Shown here: positions 1 through 7,015 of the stretch, one piece after another
How positions within the stretch are numbered: position 1 is the stretch's first letter
Layout: each line of letters starts with the position of its first letter
Source of the DNA: Alphaproteobacteria bacterium UBA6062
Lineage (GTDB): Bacteria > Pseudomonadota > Alphaproteobacteria > Sneathiellales > Sneathiellaceae
Reading direction: 5' to 3'
DNA length: 14,268 nucleotides
NCBI GenBank assembly: GCA_002428885.1
Contig: DIYE01000221.1
Location: 1-14,268 of the forward strand
The notes under the pieces: generated by a model
Told to the model about the DNA's origin: nothing
Seen by the model: only the letters and a program-made list of their open reading frames with translations
Databases searched by the model: none
Program-made: the position numbers and the translations under genes

Positions 1-2
1 TT

Positions 3-227
3 TCCGGCCTTGGCATTTTTGCATCCGGCATTTTCTTAAGCTCAGCCAGCAGTGCAGGCGATATCCTCGATGAGGCCGTCTTGACGGACGTCGCCTACCT
101 CTATGTGCCCTTTGTTACGCTGCTTTATCTCTCCACCTGGTATTATGCGAGCCGCTATCGCCTGTCGCGGCGGGATCATGAAGACAACCTGCAGGCTGTT
201 TCAAAAGCGGCCTCAGCAGGGGAATAG
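3..227 (+). CDS. C-terminal fragment of a GPH/MFS-like sugar-cation symporter (partial, 5' end outside window)
   Basis: The frame is open from the left edge and ends at a TAG at 225-227, giving 74 visible residues. They hold a hydrophobic Gly/Ala/Ser-rich segment (SGLGIFASGIFLSSASSAG), a second hydrophobic stretch (YLYVPFVTLLYLSTWYYA), and a basic cytoplasmic tail with YRLSRRDHEDNL. A last membrane helix followed by a short tail with Y-x-[IL]-[ST]-R-x-x-H-x-x-N-L is typical of the glycoside-pentoside-hexuronide (MelB-like) branch of the major facilitator superfamily. The substrate cannot be judged, and these proteins are often misannotated as sugar carriers when they sit in catabolic clusters. 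It lies 67 bases upstream of the TetR gene on the same strand, so it may belong to the same locus. With only the tail visible, another polytopic transporter is possible. Confidence 0.55.
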   Translation, partial: SGLGIFASGIFLSSASSAGDILDEAVLTDVAYLYVPFVTLLYLSTWYYASRYRLSRRDHEDNLQAVSKAASAGE

Positions 228-267
228 AAGATTTGGCTGGTTGTCCTCATTCGAGGCGTTTATAAAG

Positions 268-284
268 CTCTCAGTCTTTGAGAG
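268..284. promoter_or_regulatory. Inverted repeat upstream of the TetR gene, possible operator
   Basis: CTCTCA at 268-273 and TGAGAG at 279-284 are perfect inverted copies separated by 5 bases. The site ends 10 bases before the ATG of the regulator and begins just after a TATAAA at 261-266 that could be a -10 box, although no well-spaced -35 is visible. TetR-family proteins commonly bind 15-20 bp palindromes of this kind in their own promoter. Autoregulation is inferred from position and symmetry only. Confidence 0.35.
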
Positions 285-294
285 TGATAGGTAC

Positions 295-912
295 ATGAAG
301 AAGATCAAAACCAGAGACCGGATTAAGATTGCCGCGCAGGCCTTGTTTGCAGAACGCGGGATTGAAGCTGTGACGGTTCGCGAGATTGTTGCCGCTGCAA
401 ATCAAAAGAACATGGCGTCTCTTCATTATTATTTCCGGACCAAACAGGATCTGGCGCGGGAACTACTGACCGATGCCGGGGAGAAGATGGAGAGCCACCG
501 GACTGAACTTCTGGATCAGCTTGAGGCGAGCGGTGGCCCTGATAACATGCTGGAAGTACTTCGGATCTTTATCGAATGCGCCATTGTACCGGGAGACGAT
601 CCTCGTCATCTCAGTAATGTCCGGTTGTTTGTGCTGGCGCTTCGGGAAAACCCGAAATTCGTCCTTGAGGTGCTGGGAGATCCCAAGGAAGCCGCTTATT
701 ACAGGTGTTTGAACCACATTCGGATCTTTATGAAACACATGGATCCGGATCTGGTGGAAACCCGTCTCCATCTGATGCAGATATATGCCTTTTCAGCTCT
801 TTCTGAGCGGGAAAGAGCCCTGACAAATGAGAATTTCCCCAACAAGATCTGGCATAAGGAAAATGCGGTTGAACAGGTTGTGCAGTCCGCCATGGGAATG
901 TTGTTGGCATAG
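295..912 (+). CDS. TetR/AcrR-family transcriptional regulator
   Basis: This encodes a 205-residue protein, the usual TetR length. The N-terminal DNA-binding domain is clear: IKIAAQALFAERGIEAVTVREIVAAA, then the recognition-helix region ending in the family-typical LHYYFRTKQDLARELL (residues about 10-58). The rest is a helical ligand-binding and dimerisation domain with no recognisable ligand signature. The frame is open as far back as 103, but starts there would overlap the upstream carrier gene and add a non-TetR N-terminus. The ATG at 295 places the HTH at its normal distance. The gene lies 99 bases upstream of the flavin monooxygenase on the same strand, so local repression of that operon is the natural guess. 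Ligand and operator are unknown. Confidence 0.88.
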   Translation: MKKIKTRDRIKIAAQALFAERGIEAVTVREIVAAANQKNMASLHYYFRTKQDLARELLTDAGEKMESHRTELLDQLEASGGPDNMLEVLRIFIECAIVPGDDPRHLSNVRLFVLALRENPKFVLEVLGDPKEAAYYRCLNHIRIFMKHMDPDLVETRLHLMQIYAFSALSERERALTNENFPNKIWHKENAVEQVVQSAMGMLLA

Positions 913-936
913 GGTGTTTTTCAATTTTTAAAGCAA

Positions 937-964
937 TTGACTTAAAATAAGAACAGTCTACTCT
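937..964 (+). promoter_or_regulatory. Possible promoter of the monooxygenase operon
   Basis: TTGACT at 937-942 is a good -35 match. TACTCT at 959-964 is a weak -10 after a 16-base spacer. An interrupted repeat ACAG-N6-CTGT (953-966) overlaps the -10, and CAGTCT also occurs in the palindrome upstream of the TetR gene, so a shared regulator site is conceivable. Evidence is weak because the -10 matches at only three positions. Confidence 0.35.
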
Positions 965-1011
965 GTCTGTGCGAAGAATAAGAAAGCATACGCGCATACA
1001 GGGAGAGTGCG

Positions 1012-2553
1012 ATGAAGAACCAGGTGCTCGCGGGAGAAGGGCTAACCCTGGATTCACAGGAGAATCAGGAAACTGAATCTGCTGTGCTGGATGTCGTGAT
1101 CATTGGCGCCGGTTTCTCCGGTATCTGCATGGGATACCGGTTGCTTGAAGCGGGGATGCAAGACTTTGTCATTCTGGAAAAAGAAGAGGGAATTGGTGGG
1201 ACCTGGTACAAGAATACCTATCCCGGAGCGGCCTGTGACGTACCGTCTCATTTCTATTGTTTTTCCTTTGCCCCCAATCCTGACTGGTCCCGCGTTTATT
1301 CTCCCCAACCGGAAATCCGGGATTATATCGAAGACTGTGCGAAACGGTTTGGTCTGATCCCCTATATACGCTTTGGAAACGGTGTCGCCTCTGCTGTCTT
1401 TAATGAGGAAACGGCGCTTTGGGACGTGACACTCGACAATGGCACTCGATATCAGGGACGGCATCTGGTTATTGGTTCCGGCGGGTTGAATATTCCAACC
1501 ACGCCGGATCTGAAAGGCCTAGACGCCTTTAAAGGCCCGGCCTTCCATACCGCCAGATGGCAACATGATGTGGATCTGAAAGATAGGAATGTGGTGGTTA
1601 TCGGTAGTGCGGCAAGCGCCATTCAGCTTGTTCCGGAAGTTGCGAAAACGGCTCGCAAGGTTACAATATTCCAACGAACGGCCAACTATATCGCTCCCAG
1701 GATGGACCGGGCTTATACAGAGAAGGAAAAGCGGGGATTTCGGAAAAACCCCTGGAAAATGAAGCTGTTGCGCTGGCGTATCTACTGGCGGTTCGATCTG
1801 GTGCTGACGCCGCTCCTGAAGCGTAAATCCCTTTTCCGGAAACGCTTTACCAAAGTAATCCTGACATTTATGCGCAGCACCGTGCAAGATCCTGATCTGC
1901 AAGAGAAGCTGGTGCCGGACTTTGAACTGGGGTGCAAGCGTATCCTGATCTCTGACGACTTCTATCCGTCTCTAAATCGGCAGAATGTAGAGGTCGTAAC
2001 GGACGGCCTGGACCACATCGAAGAGAATGCTGTTATAGACGGTACAGGACGTCGCCATGAGGCTGATATTCTGGTTCTGGCCACCGGCTACGACTTGCAC
2101 AAGCAAATGATGTCCATCGATCTGACCGGTCAGCAGGGGATGTCTTTGCAAACTCTTTGGAAGGACGAGCCGACGGCGTATGAAGGCGGTATGGTTCCCG
2201 GATTTCCCAATGCTTATTTTGTCACCGGGCCCAATACCGGCGTAGGATCAACCTCCGTTGTGTTTATGATTGAGGCCCAGGTGCATTATATCATGCAATG
2301 CCTTAAACTGGCCGGGAAAGACAAGCTCCTGCAACCTCGGGAAGAGGTAACGCAGCAAAAGAATATCAAGCTGCAGGAGGAACTGCAGGGGACTGTCTGG
2401 GCGACAGGCTGTAAAAGTTGGTACAAGGCGGAAAGCGGAAAGATCCATACGCTTTATCCTCATTCCGCCAGCCGGTTCCGCCGGGACAAAAAGAAAATCA
2501 GGCTGCAGGATTTCCACCTGCAGAAGAAGACGCCGGAACAAATCGGCGTGTGA
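1012..2553 (+). CDS. Flavin-dependent (Baeyer-Villiger type) monooxygenase
   Basis: The 513-residue protein has both Rossmann folds of a class B flavoprotein monooxygenase. The FAD-binding GAGFSG is at residues 32-37 and the NADPH-binding fold starts at VVVIGSAASAIQ (194-205). GGTWYKNTYPGAACD (62-76) matches the second BVMO motif GGxWxxxxYPGxxxD. The BVMO fingerprint FxGxxxHxxxW is present (F173, G175, H179, W183), but the following position is Gln184 where Pro or Asp is usual. A late ATGY (357-360) closes the FAD domain. BVMOs insert an oxygen next to a ketone to give an ester or lactone, using O2 and NADPH in the cytosol. GGGAG lies upstream of the ATG. The esterase gene begins 16 bases downstream, fitting hydrolysis of the product. 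Substrate is unknown, and a related N-hydroxylase or AlmA-like role is less likely. Confidence 0.9.
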   Translation: MKNQVLAGEGLTLDSQENQETESAVLDVVIIGAGFSGICMGYRLLEAGMQDFVILEKEEGIGGTWYKNTYPGAACDVPSHFYCFSFAPNPDWSRVYSPQPEIRDYIEDCAKRFGLIPYIRFGNGVASAVFNEETALWDVTLDNGTRYQGRHLVIGSGGLNIPTTPDLKGLDAFKGPAFHTARWQHDVDLKDRNVVVIGSAASAIQLVPEVAKTARKVTIFQRTANYIAPRMDRAYTEKEKRGFRKNPWKMKLLRWRIYWRFDLVLTPLLKRKSLFRKRFTKVILTFMRSTVQDPDLQEKLVPDFELGCKRILISDDFYPSLNRQNVEVVTDGLDHIEENAVIDGTGRRHEADILVLATGYDLHKQMMSIDLTGQQGMSLQTLWKDEPTAYEGGMVPGFPNAYFVTGPNTGVGSTSVVFMIEAQVHYIMQCLKLAGKDKLLQPREEVTQQKNIKLQEELQGTVWATGCKSWYKAESGKIHTLYPHSASRFRRDKKKIRLQDFHLQKKTPEQIGV

Positions 2554-2569
2554 CAAGGGAGGAAAGATC

Positions 2570-3664
2570 ATGTCATCCGCAATGCTGTTCAAACTGCCTT
2601 ATTTCATGTGGACGCGCTTTATGCTGATGCGCGGCAGCGACGCTTACTGGGAGCGCCGGATCGGCAGTCGCGCCTTAAAAGTCGGTGGCCGGACTCTAAA
2701 AGCAAAAGCGCAGGCGCTGATCGAGTTGCAGGGGGAATTCGGTGTGCCTGCGGAACAATGGACCGTCCCGATGATCAGGGGCGGGTATAACAAATCCATG
2801 TCTCTCTTTGATGGCCCCAAACATTCCCTGAGCAAGGTAGAGGATCTGACCCTGGATCTTCCGGGTCGGTCCGTGGGTGGTCGGCTTTATGATCCAAAAC
2901 CCGGTGATAAGGGAAGAAGGTGCCTTCTTTATTTTCACGGCGGCGGATTTGTCATCGGCGGCCTGGAAAGCCACGACCGGCTTTGTCGGAAAATTGCCCT
3001 GGAGACCGGAGCTCCCGTCATCGCGGTTGATTATCGGATGGGACCTGAAAACCGGTTTCCGTCGGCTATGTTGGACGCGCTGGATAGTTGGAGCTGGCTA
3101 CAGGAAAAAGCATCTTCCTTCGATCTTGACCCGGCCCGGATAACGGTAGGCGGAGACAGTGCCGGAGCCGCGCTGGCCTTGCTGGTCGCCTCTGAAGCCT
3201 CAAACGATACGTTGGGCAACAGGCCTGCCGCAACAGCCCTGATTTATCCACCCATGATGACCTCTCCGGATACTGAGGCGCGCAGGTTGCTGGGTAAGGA
3301 AAATATTGTCCTGACCCAGGAGTTGCTGGACTGGTTTGCATCGCATTTTGAAGATAAAAGTCAGACAGAATATGAAGCGCTTTTGTCGCCGTTAGAGAGG
3401 GCGGTATCCGGTCAATTGGGCCCTGTCTGGATCAGAACCTGCGGCTTTGACCCTTTGCGGGATGATGGTGTGATGATTGCCGAACGACTGAAAGAGCTGG
3501 GTACCGATGTGGACATGGCGGAGTATGAAGATCTGTATCACGGCTTTATCGGCGCTTCCGCCGTTTTGCCGGATGTGGATGTGATGGTGGTGGAAATGAG
3601 TCGTTTCCTGGCTTTAAAGACAGGCGGAAAAGAGAAGCAGCCGGATATCCAGGCTGCGGAGTAA
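2570..3664 (+). CDS. Alpha/beta-hydrolase of the hormone-sensitive-lipase family (esterase/lactonase candidate)
   Basis: The protein has 364 residues. The oxyanion motif HGGGF is at 123-127, the nucleophile elbow GDSAG at 195-199 with Ser197, the acid is probably Asp294 (CGFDPL) and the base His324 (YHGFI). This layout is diagnostic of HSL-family (LipR/Aes-like) carboxylesterases. The first 100 residues form an amphipathic N-terminal cap region; LFKLPYFMWTRFMLM near the start is hydrophobic and may contact membrane or substrate. The start has a strong AGGGAGGA site 6 bases upstream. It follows the BVMO by 16 bases, so it is almost certainly co-transcribed, and hydrolysis of the BVMO-made ester or lactone is the obvious role. 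The 3' end is rich in Lys and Gln and looks disordered. Exact substrate is unknown. Confidence 0.9.
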   Translation: MSSAMLFKLPYFMWTRFMLMRGSDAYWERRIGSRALKVGGRTLKAKAQALIELQGEFGVPAEQWTVPMIRGGYNKSMSLFDGPKHSLSKVEDLTLDLPGRSVGGRLYDPKPGDKGRRCLLYFHGGGFVIGGLESHDRLCRKIALETGAPVIAVDYRMGPENRFPSAMLDALDSWSWLQEKASSFDLDPARITVGGDSAGAALALLVASEASNDTLGNRPAATALIYPPMMTSPDTEARRLLGKENIVLTQELLDWFASHFEDKSQTEYEALLSPLERAVSGQLGPVWIRTCGFDPLRDDGVMIAERLKELGTDVDMAEYEDLYHGFIGASAVLPDVDVMVVEMSRFLALKTGGKEKQPDIQAAE

Positions 3665-3701
3665 AACTCAAAAACAACAATAAGAAAGAGTAGGAGTAGA
3701 A

Positions 3702-4514
3702 ATGCGTTTTAACGGAAAAGTCGCCGCGATTACCGGTGCGGGATCGGGAATTGGTCGCGCTCTGGCCTTGCGCTTGGCCTCCGAAGGTTGTTCGGTTGCG
3801 CTCAGCGATAAAAATATCGAAGGATTGAAGGAAACAGCGGAGCTGGTGGCAAAGCATAATGTGGGCTGCCTGCAAAGTGAGCTGGATGTTAGTGACCGGG
3901 AGGCGGTTGAGGCCTGGGCGCAGGATGTGGTGAAGGAATTCGGGCAGGCCGACTATGTGTTCAACAATGCCGGTGTGGCTCTGGTCGATCGGGCAGAGAC
4001 CATCGATTACGATGATTTTCACTGGCTGATGGATATTAATTTCTGGGGTATGGTGTATGGCTCCAAAGCTTTCCTGCCGCATTTCCAGGAAAGAAAAAGC
4101 GGTCACATCATCAATGTTTCCAGTCTGTTTGGGCTGATCGCTGTTCCGGGGCAAAGTGCCTACAATGCCAGTAAATTTGCTATTCGTGGTTTCACTGAGG
4201 CGCTTGGTCAGGAGCTGGACGGCAGCGGTGTTTATGCCAGCAGTGTCCATCCCGGCGGCATCAAAACCAATATCGCCCGCAATGCCCGTTTCGTAAATGG
4301 CGGCCCGGACGGGGGTGGCCATTCCGATATGATCAAAAATTTCGATCATATTGCCAAAACCACCTCGGAACAGGCGGCTGACGTTATCCTGAAAGGGGTT
4401 GAGAAGAAAAAGAAACGTATCCTTATCGGCGCCGACGCCCGGCTTCTGGATCGTATCCAACGCCTGATGCCGGAAAAATACAGCGGTTTTCTGTCTTTAC
4501 TGTTTAAGAAATAG
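3702..4514 (+). CDS. Short-chain dehydrogenase/reductase (SDR)
   Basis: A classical SDR of 270 residues. The cofactor motif TGAGSGIG is at 11-18, and Asp36 at the end of the second strand suggests NAD(H) rather than NADP(H). NNAG is at 88-91. The catalytic set is Ser141 (NVSS), Tyr154 and Lys158 (YNASK), with the expected 13-residue Ser-Tyr spacing. After the core comes PGGIKT and a basic C-terminal tail (KKKKR near 225, KK at the end), which is longer than the minimal 250-residue SDR. AGGAG precedes the ATG, and the gap from the hydrolase is 37 bases. In this context it most likely interconverts a secondary alcohol and the ketone used by the BVMO. The identity of the alcohol cannot be read from sequence. 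Confidence 0.88.
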   Translation: MRFNGKVAAITGAGSGIGRALALRLASEGCSVALSDKNIEGLKETAELVAKHNVGCLQSELDVSDREAVEAWAQDVVKEFGQADYVFNNAGVALVDRAETIDYDDFHWLMDINFWGMVYGSKAFLPHFQERKSGHIINVSSLFGLIAVPGQSAYNASKFAIRGFTEALGQELDGSGVYASSVHPGGIKTNIARNARFVNGGPDGGGHSDMIKNFDHIAKTTSEQAADVILKGVEKKKKRILIGADARLLDRIQRLMPEKYSGFLSLLFKK

Positions 4515-4549
4515 ACGCGAGGATGGCAGGAGCGTCGGTAATTCTGCCA
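4514..4549 (+). other. Two mutually exclusive short hairpins between SDR and reductase genes
   Basis: GACGC (4514-4518) can pair with GCGTC (4532-4536), and TGGCAG (4524-4529) with CTGCCA (4544-4549). The two stems overlap, so only one can form at a time. There is no U-run afterwards, so this is not a standard terminator. It sits directly before the TTG-initiated reductase gene and could tune its expression, or be chance. Confidence 0.2.
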
Positions 4550-4557
4550 CTTCCTAT

Positions 4558-4562
4558 GAGAG
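4558..4562 (+). promoter_or_regulatory. Ribosome binding site that supports a TTG start
   Basis: GAGAG lies 9 bases before the TTG at 4572. An in-frame TGA at 4557-4559 excludes any start further upstream, and the nearby ATG at 4556 is in another frame. The coding region must therefore begin at this TTG or later, and the flavodoxin fold (KTLLVIAHP) begins immediately after it. Confidence 0.6.
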
Positions 4563-4571
4563 TTCCAAAGT

Positions 4572-5153
4572 TTGAAAACTCTTCTCGTCATTGCTCACCC
4601 TCAGCAAAACAGTCTCTGTCGCCATCTGGCGCAGGAAACGAAAGCTCATTTGCAATCCAGGGGCTATGAGATAACCGTCAAGGATCTCTATAAAGAGAGC
4701 TTCGATCCGGTCTTAACGGCGCAGGAGAGGGACAGTTATTATTCAGACTGCTTTGATGTGGCTGAGGTAGAAAACGATATCAGGCAGTTGCAGGAAGCGG
4801 AATGCCTTATACTGCTTTTCCCGACCTGGTGGTTCGGATTGCCGGCAATTCTCAAAGGATGGATCGACCGGATTTGGGTTCCGGGATATGCCTATCTTCA
4901 TGCGGAAGATATGACAGGCATCAAACCAAATCTTCATAAGCTGAAAGAGGTGAGGGTGATCACCACGCTTGGCTCTCCCTGGTGGGTAGACCGTTTCATT
5001 ATGGGACGGCCGGTGCGCAAAATCCTGAAAATAGGCATCGTTGGCGCTTGTACCTCCGGCTGTGATTTTAAAATGCTCTCCCTCTATAACAGTGAAAGCC
5101 TGACGGAAGAGAAAGTCCAGCAGTTTATTGCCCGGATCAAAAATAAATTTTGA
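4572..5153 (+). CDS. NQO1/MdaB-like flavoprotein, NAD(P)H:quinone oxidoreductase family
   Basis: This encodes a 193-residue flavodoxin-2-fold protein starting with TTG. The first strand and flavin phosphate loop is KTLLVIAHPQQNS (2-14). The flavin-ring and substrate loop FPTWWFGLPAILKGWIDR (83-100) has the conserved P-x-W-W-x-x-P-A-x-x-K-x-x-x-D pattern of this family. Such cytosolic FAD or FMN enzymes reduce quinones or other electrophiles by two electrons with NAD(P)H. The C-terminal part (WWVDRFIMGRP) is shorter than in mammalian NQO1, as in bacterial family members. It is the last gene of the plus-strand operon, 57 bases after the SDR. Its role could be redox protection, flavin or quinone recycling, or reduction of a pathway intermediate; sequence does not decide. 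Confidence 0.82.
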   Translation: MKTLLVIAHPQQNSLCRHLAQETKAHLQSRGYEITVKDLYKESFDPVLTAQERDSYYSDCFDVAEVENDIRQLQEAECLILLFPTWWFGLPAILKGWIDRIWVPGYAYLHAEDMTGIKPNLHKLKEVRVITTLGSPWWVDRFIMGRPVRKILKIGIVGACTSGCDFKMLSLYNSESLTEEKVQQFIARIKNKF

Positions 5154-5160
5154 ATATGTG

Positions 5161-7002
5161 CTAAAGAGATTTCAGAAACGCGTCGAACTGTTGATTGAAT
5201 TGATCCGGTTTCATAAAGAAAGGCGCATGGCCGCCGCCGTTAATTGTGATGACGCTACCGGTCCAGATATTGCCGTAACTCAAGGATTGGCAGTAGCTGT
5301 GATTGATAAAAGGATCTTCTGGGCCGTTTAGTATGGCGAACGGCACGTCTCCTTTTTGCAGCAGCCTGGTCTGCCGCGGCCAGTCGACGGTTTTCAGCTT
5401 TGAAAACACATATTCCCGGGCTCGCCCATCGGTCCGCCAAACGGCGTCACGGAACATTTTTGCCTCCGGTTTATCGGTCCCCACCGTATGCACCGCATAG
5501 CTCTGTTTCTCATATCCGGAATGAAAGCGTTTACCGGCCAGCTCCATATGGGGGGATGGGATGTAGCCCTTCGGCATATCATCCGGAAAAACGCTCACGG
5601 GGGAGGTGCCGGAGATGGAAACGGCTGAGAGAGGGTATCCTGCTGCCGCATATTCAAGAGCTACATAGCCGCCAAGGGACCAACCGAAAATGACCGGTTC
5701 CACCAGATCCAGTTCCTCTACCACATCGGCAACCATGCGGGCGTAGGACTGGACGGAATAGTCTTCTTCCGGACGGGCATTGAAGGAAACCCCATGTCCC
5801 GGCAAGTCAATGGCAATCACCCGGTACTTCTCCGAAAAGTAACGGAACTGATGGGTGAAAATTTCTTTGCAGGATGAGTTGCCATGAATAAAGACAATGG
5901 ATTTAGGGCCGATATTGGTATCGGCAATCGCCACCATTCCGTGGCTTGTCTTAATCATTTTTTCTTCGGCACCGGTCAGGACTTTTCTGGAACCGGCTTT
6001 ATACTGGCGCCGATACCAGGCGATAAGAGCGGTTTTGCTTTTATCCGCAAAATTCCAAAGCTCCTGAACGGCGGCGAATAAACCGCCGGGATAAAGAATA
6101 ATCACGAGAATGATCAGGGCCGCAATACTGATATCCCGCCAGATCCCGTAATCTCCCAGAAGCTCAGCGAGGATAGTAATCAGGAAGGCTGCCAGGATAG
6201 GTCCCCAGGTTGAGGAAACACCGCCAACCAGTAGAATGGATAAGGTAATCGTCAGGAAACCGAGGCCAAACACATCCGGGGAGGCAACTCGAACATAAGA
6301 GCCGTAGAAGCCGCCGATCAGCCCCGGAAAAAACGCAGAAGCACAGAGCGTGATCAGGCGCATGCGAGCTTCGGAGACACCACGGGAAATAGCGTAATAT
6401 TTATTATCCCGGAGCGCTTTCACAGCCCTGCCGAGGGATGAGCGGTTAAATTTATAAAGGAAAAATGTCGACAGTCCCAACAGGAAAAGGCCGACATAAT
6501 AATAGCCAATGCGTCCGTCACTGTTCAGCTTGTAGTCACCAAGGGTCAGCCTGGGGAGCAGCACCATTCCGCTGGTTCCGCCTGTATAGTCGGATTGGCT
6601 GACAATCAGTTTCAGGACGAGCTGTGACGCAGCGATGGTCACCAGGATGACATAGACGCCTTCCAGCTTCAGGATGGGGATTGAAAGAAGAGCCGCAAAG
6701 GCGACAGCAATCATGGCAGCCAGCAGAATGGCGAGCCAGGGGTTAATGCCAACGACTTTTGCGAGGATGCCGTAGCCATAGAGACCGATGGCAAAAAAGG
6801 TCATATGGGCAAAATTGAAGATTCCGCCATAACCCAGACTGAGATCCCAGTTGGAAGCGATGACTGCATAAATCATCACAAGGATCAGGATATGCCGGCT
6901 GTAGGTATCCGTAAGAACAAGCGGCAACAACAGCATCATGCCGAACAGGATTAGAACCGGCGGGAAACCGTTGGTGCGCTGAAAGGGAGGATCGTATTTC
7001 AT
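5161..7002 (-). CDS. LivM-type ABC permease fused to a C-terminal alpha/beta-hydrolase
   Basis: This single 613-residue frame holds two complete proteins. Residues 1 to about 312 are a LivM-type HAAT permease: multiple hydrophobic helices, NWDLSLGYGGIFNFAHMTFFAIGLY (51-75), the cytoplasmic coupling loop GRAVKALRDNKYYAISRGVS (191-210) and LYPGGLF (303-309) ending the permease. A basic linker (about 313-348) leads to a typical alpha/beta-hydrolase: oxyanion HG at 373-374, GWSLGG (440-445) with nucleophile Ser442, Asp563 (GPEDPF) and His592 (GGGHAPF). The second half is 265 residues from Met349, the length of a stand-alone hydrolase. LivM C-termini are normally cytoplasmic, so the enzyme would sit at the inner mouth of the channel. 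It is the last gene of the importer operon, 13 bases after livH. A weak purine stretch precedes Met349, so internal initiation is possible. Confidence 0.92.
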   Translation of the reverse strand: MKYDPPFQRTNGFPPVLILFGMMLLLPLVLTDTYSRHILILVMIYAVIASNWDLSLGYGGIFNFAHMTFFAIGLYGYGILAKVVGINPWLAILLAAMIAVAFAALLSIPILKLEGVYVILVTIAASQLVLKLIVSQSDYTGGTSGMVLLPRLTLGDYKLNSDGRIGYYYVGLFLLGLSTFFLYKFNRSSLGRAVKALRDNKYYAISRGVSEARMRLITLCASAFFPGLIGGFYGSYVRVASPDVFGLGFLTITLSILLVGGVSSTWGPILAAFLITILAELLGDYGIWRDISIAALIILVIILYPGGLFAAVQELWNFADKSKTALIAWYRRQYKAGSRKVLTGAEEKMIKTSHGMVAIADTNIGPKSIVFIHGNSSCKEIFTHQFRYFSEKYRVIAIDLPGHGVSFNARPEEDYSVQSYARMVADVVEELDLVEPVIFGWSLGGYVALEYAAAGYPLSAVSISGTSPVSVFPDDMPKGYIPSPHMELAGKRFHSGYEKQSYAVHTVGTDKPEAKMFRDAVWRTDGRAREYVFSKLKTVDWPRQTRLLQKGDVPFAILNGPEDPFINHSYCQSLSYGNIWTGSVITINGGGHAPFFMKPDQFNQQFDAFLKSL

Positions 7003-7015
7003 GAGAGCGCTTTAC

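Noticed and set aside
103..294. N-terminal extension of the TetR gene
   Set aside because: It would overlap the end of the upstream carrier gene, and the DNA-binding domain starts at its normal distance from ATG 295.
3546..4460. 304-residue open frame antisense to the SDR gene
   Set aside because: It lies opposite a gene with intact SDR motifs, has no recognisable domain and no clear ribosome site, and its length reflects codon bias of the sense gene.
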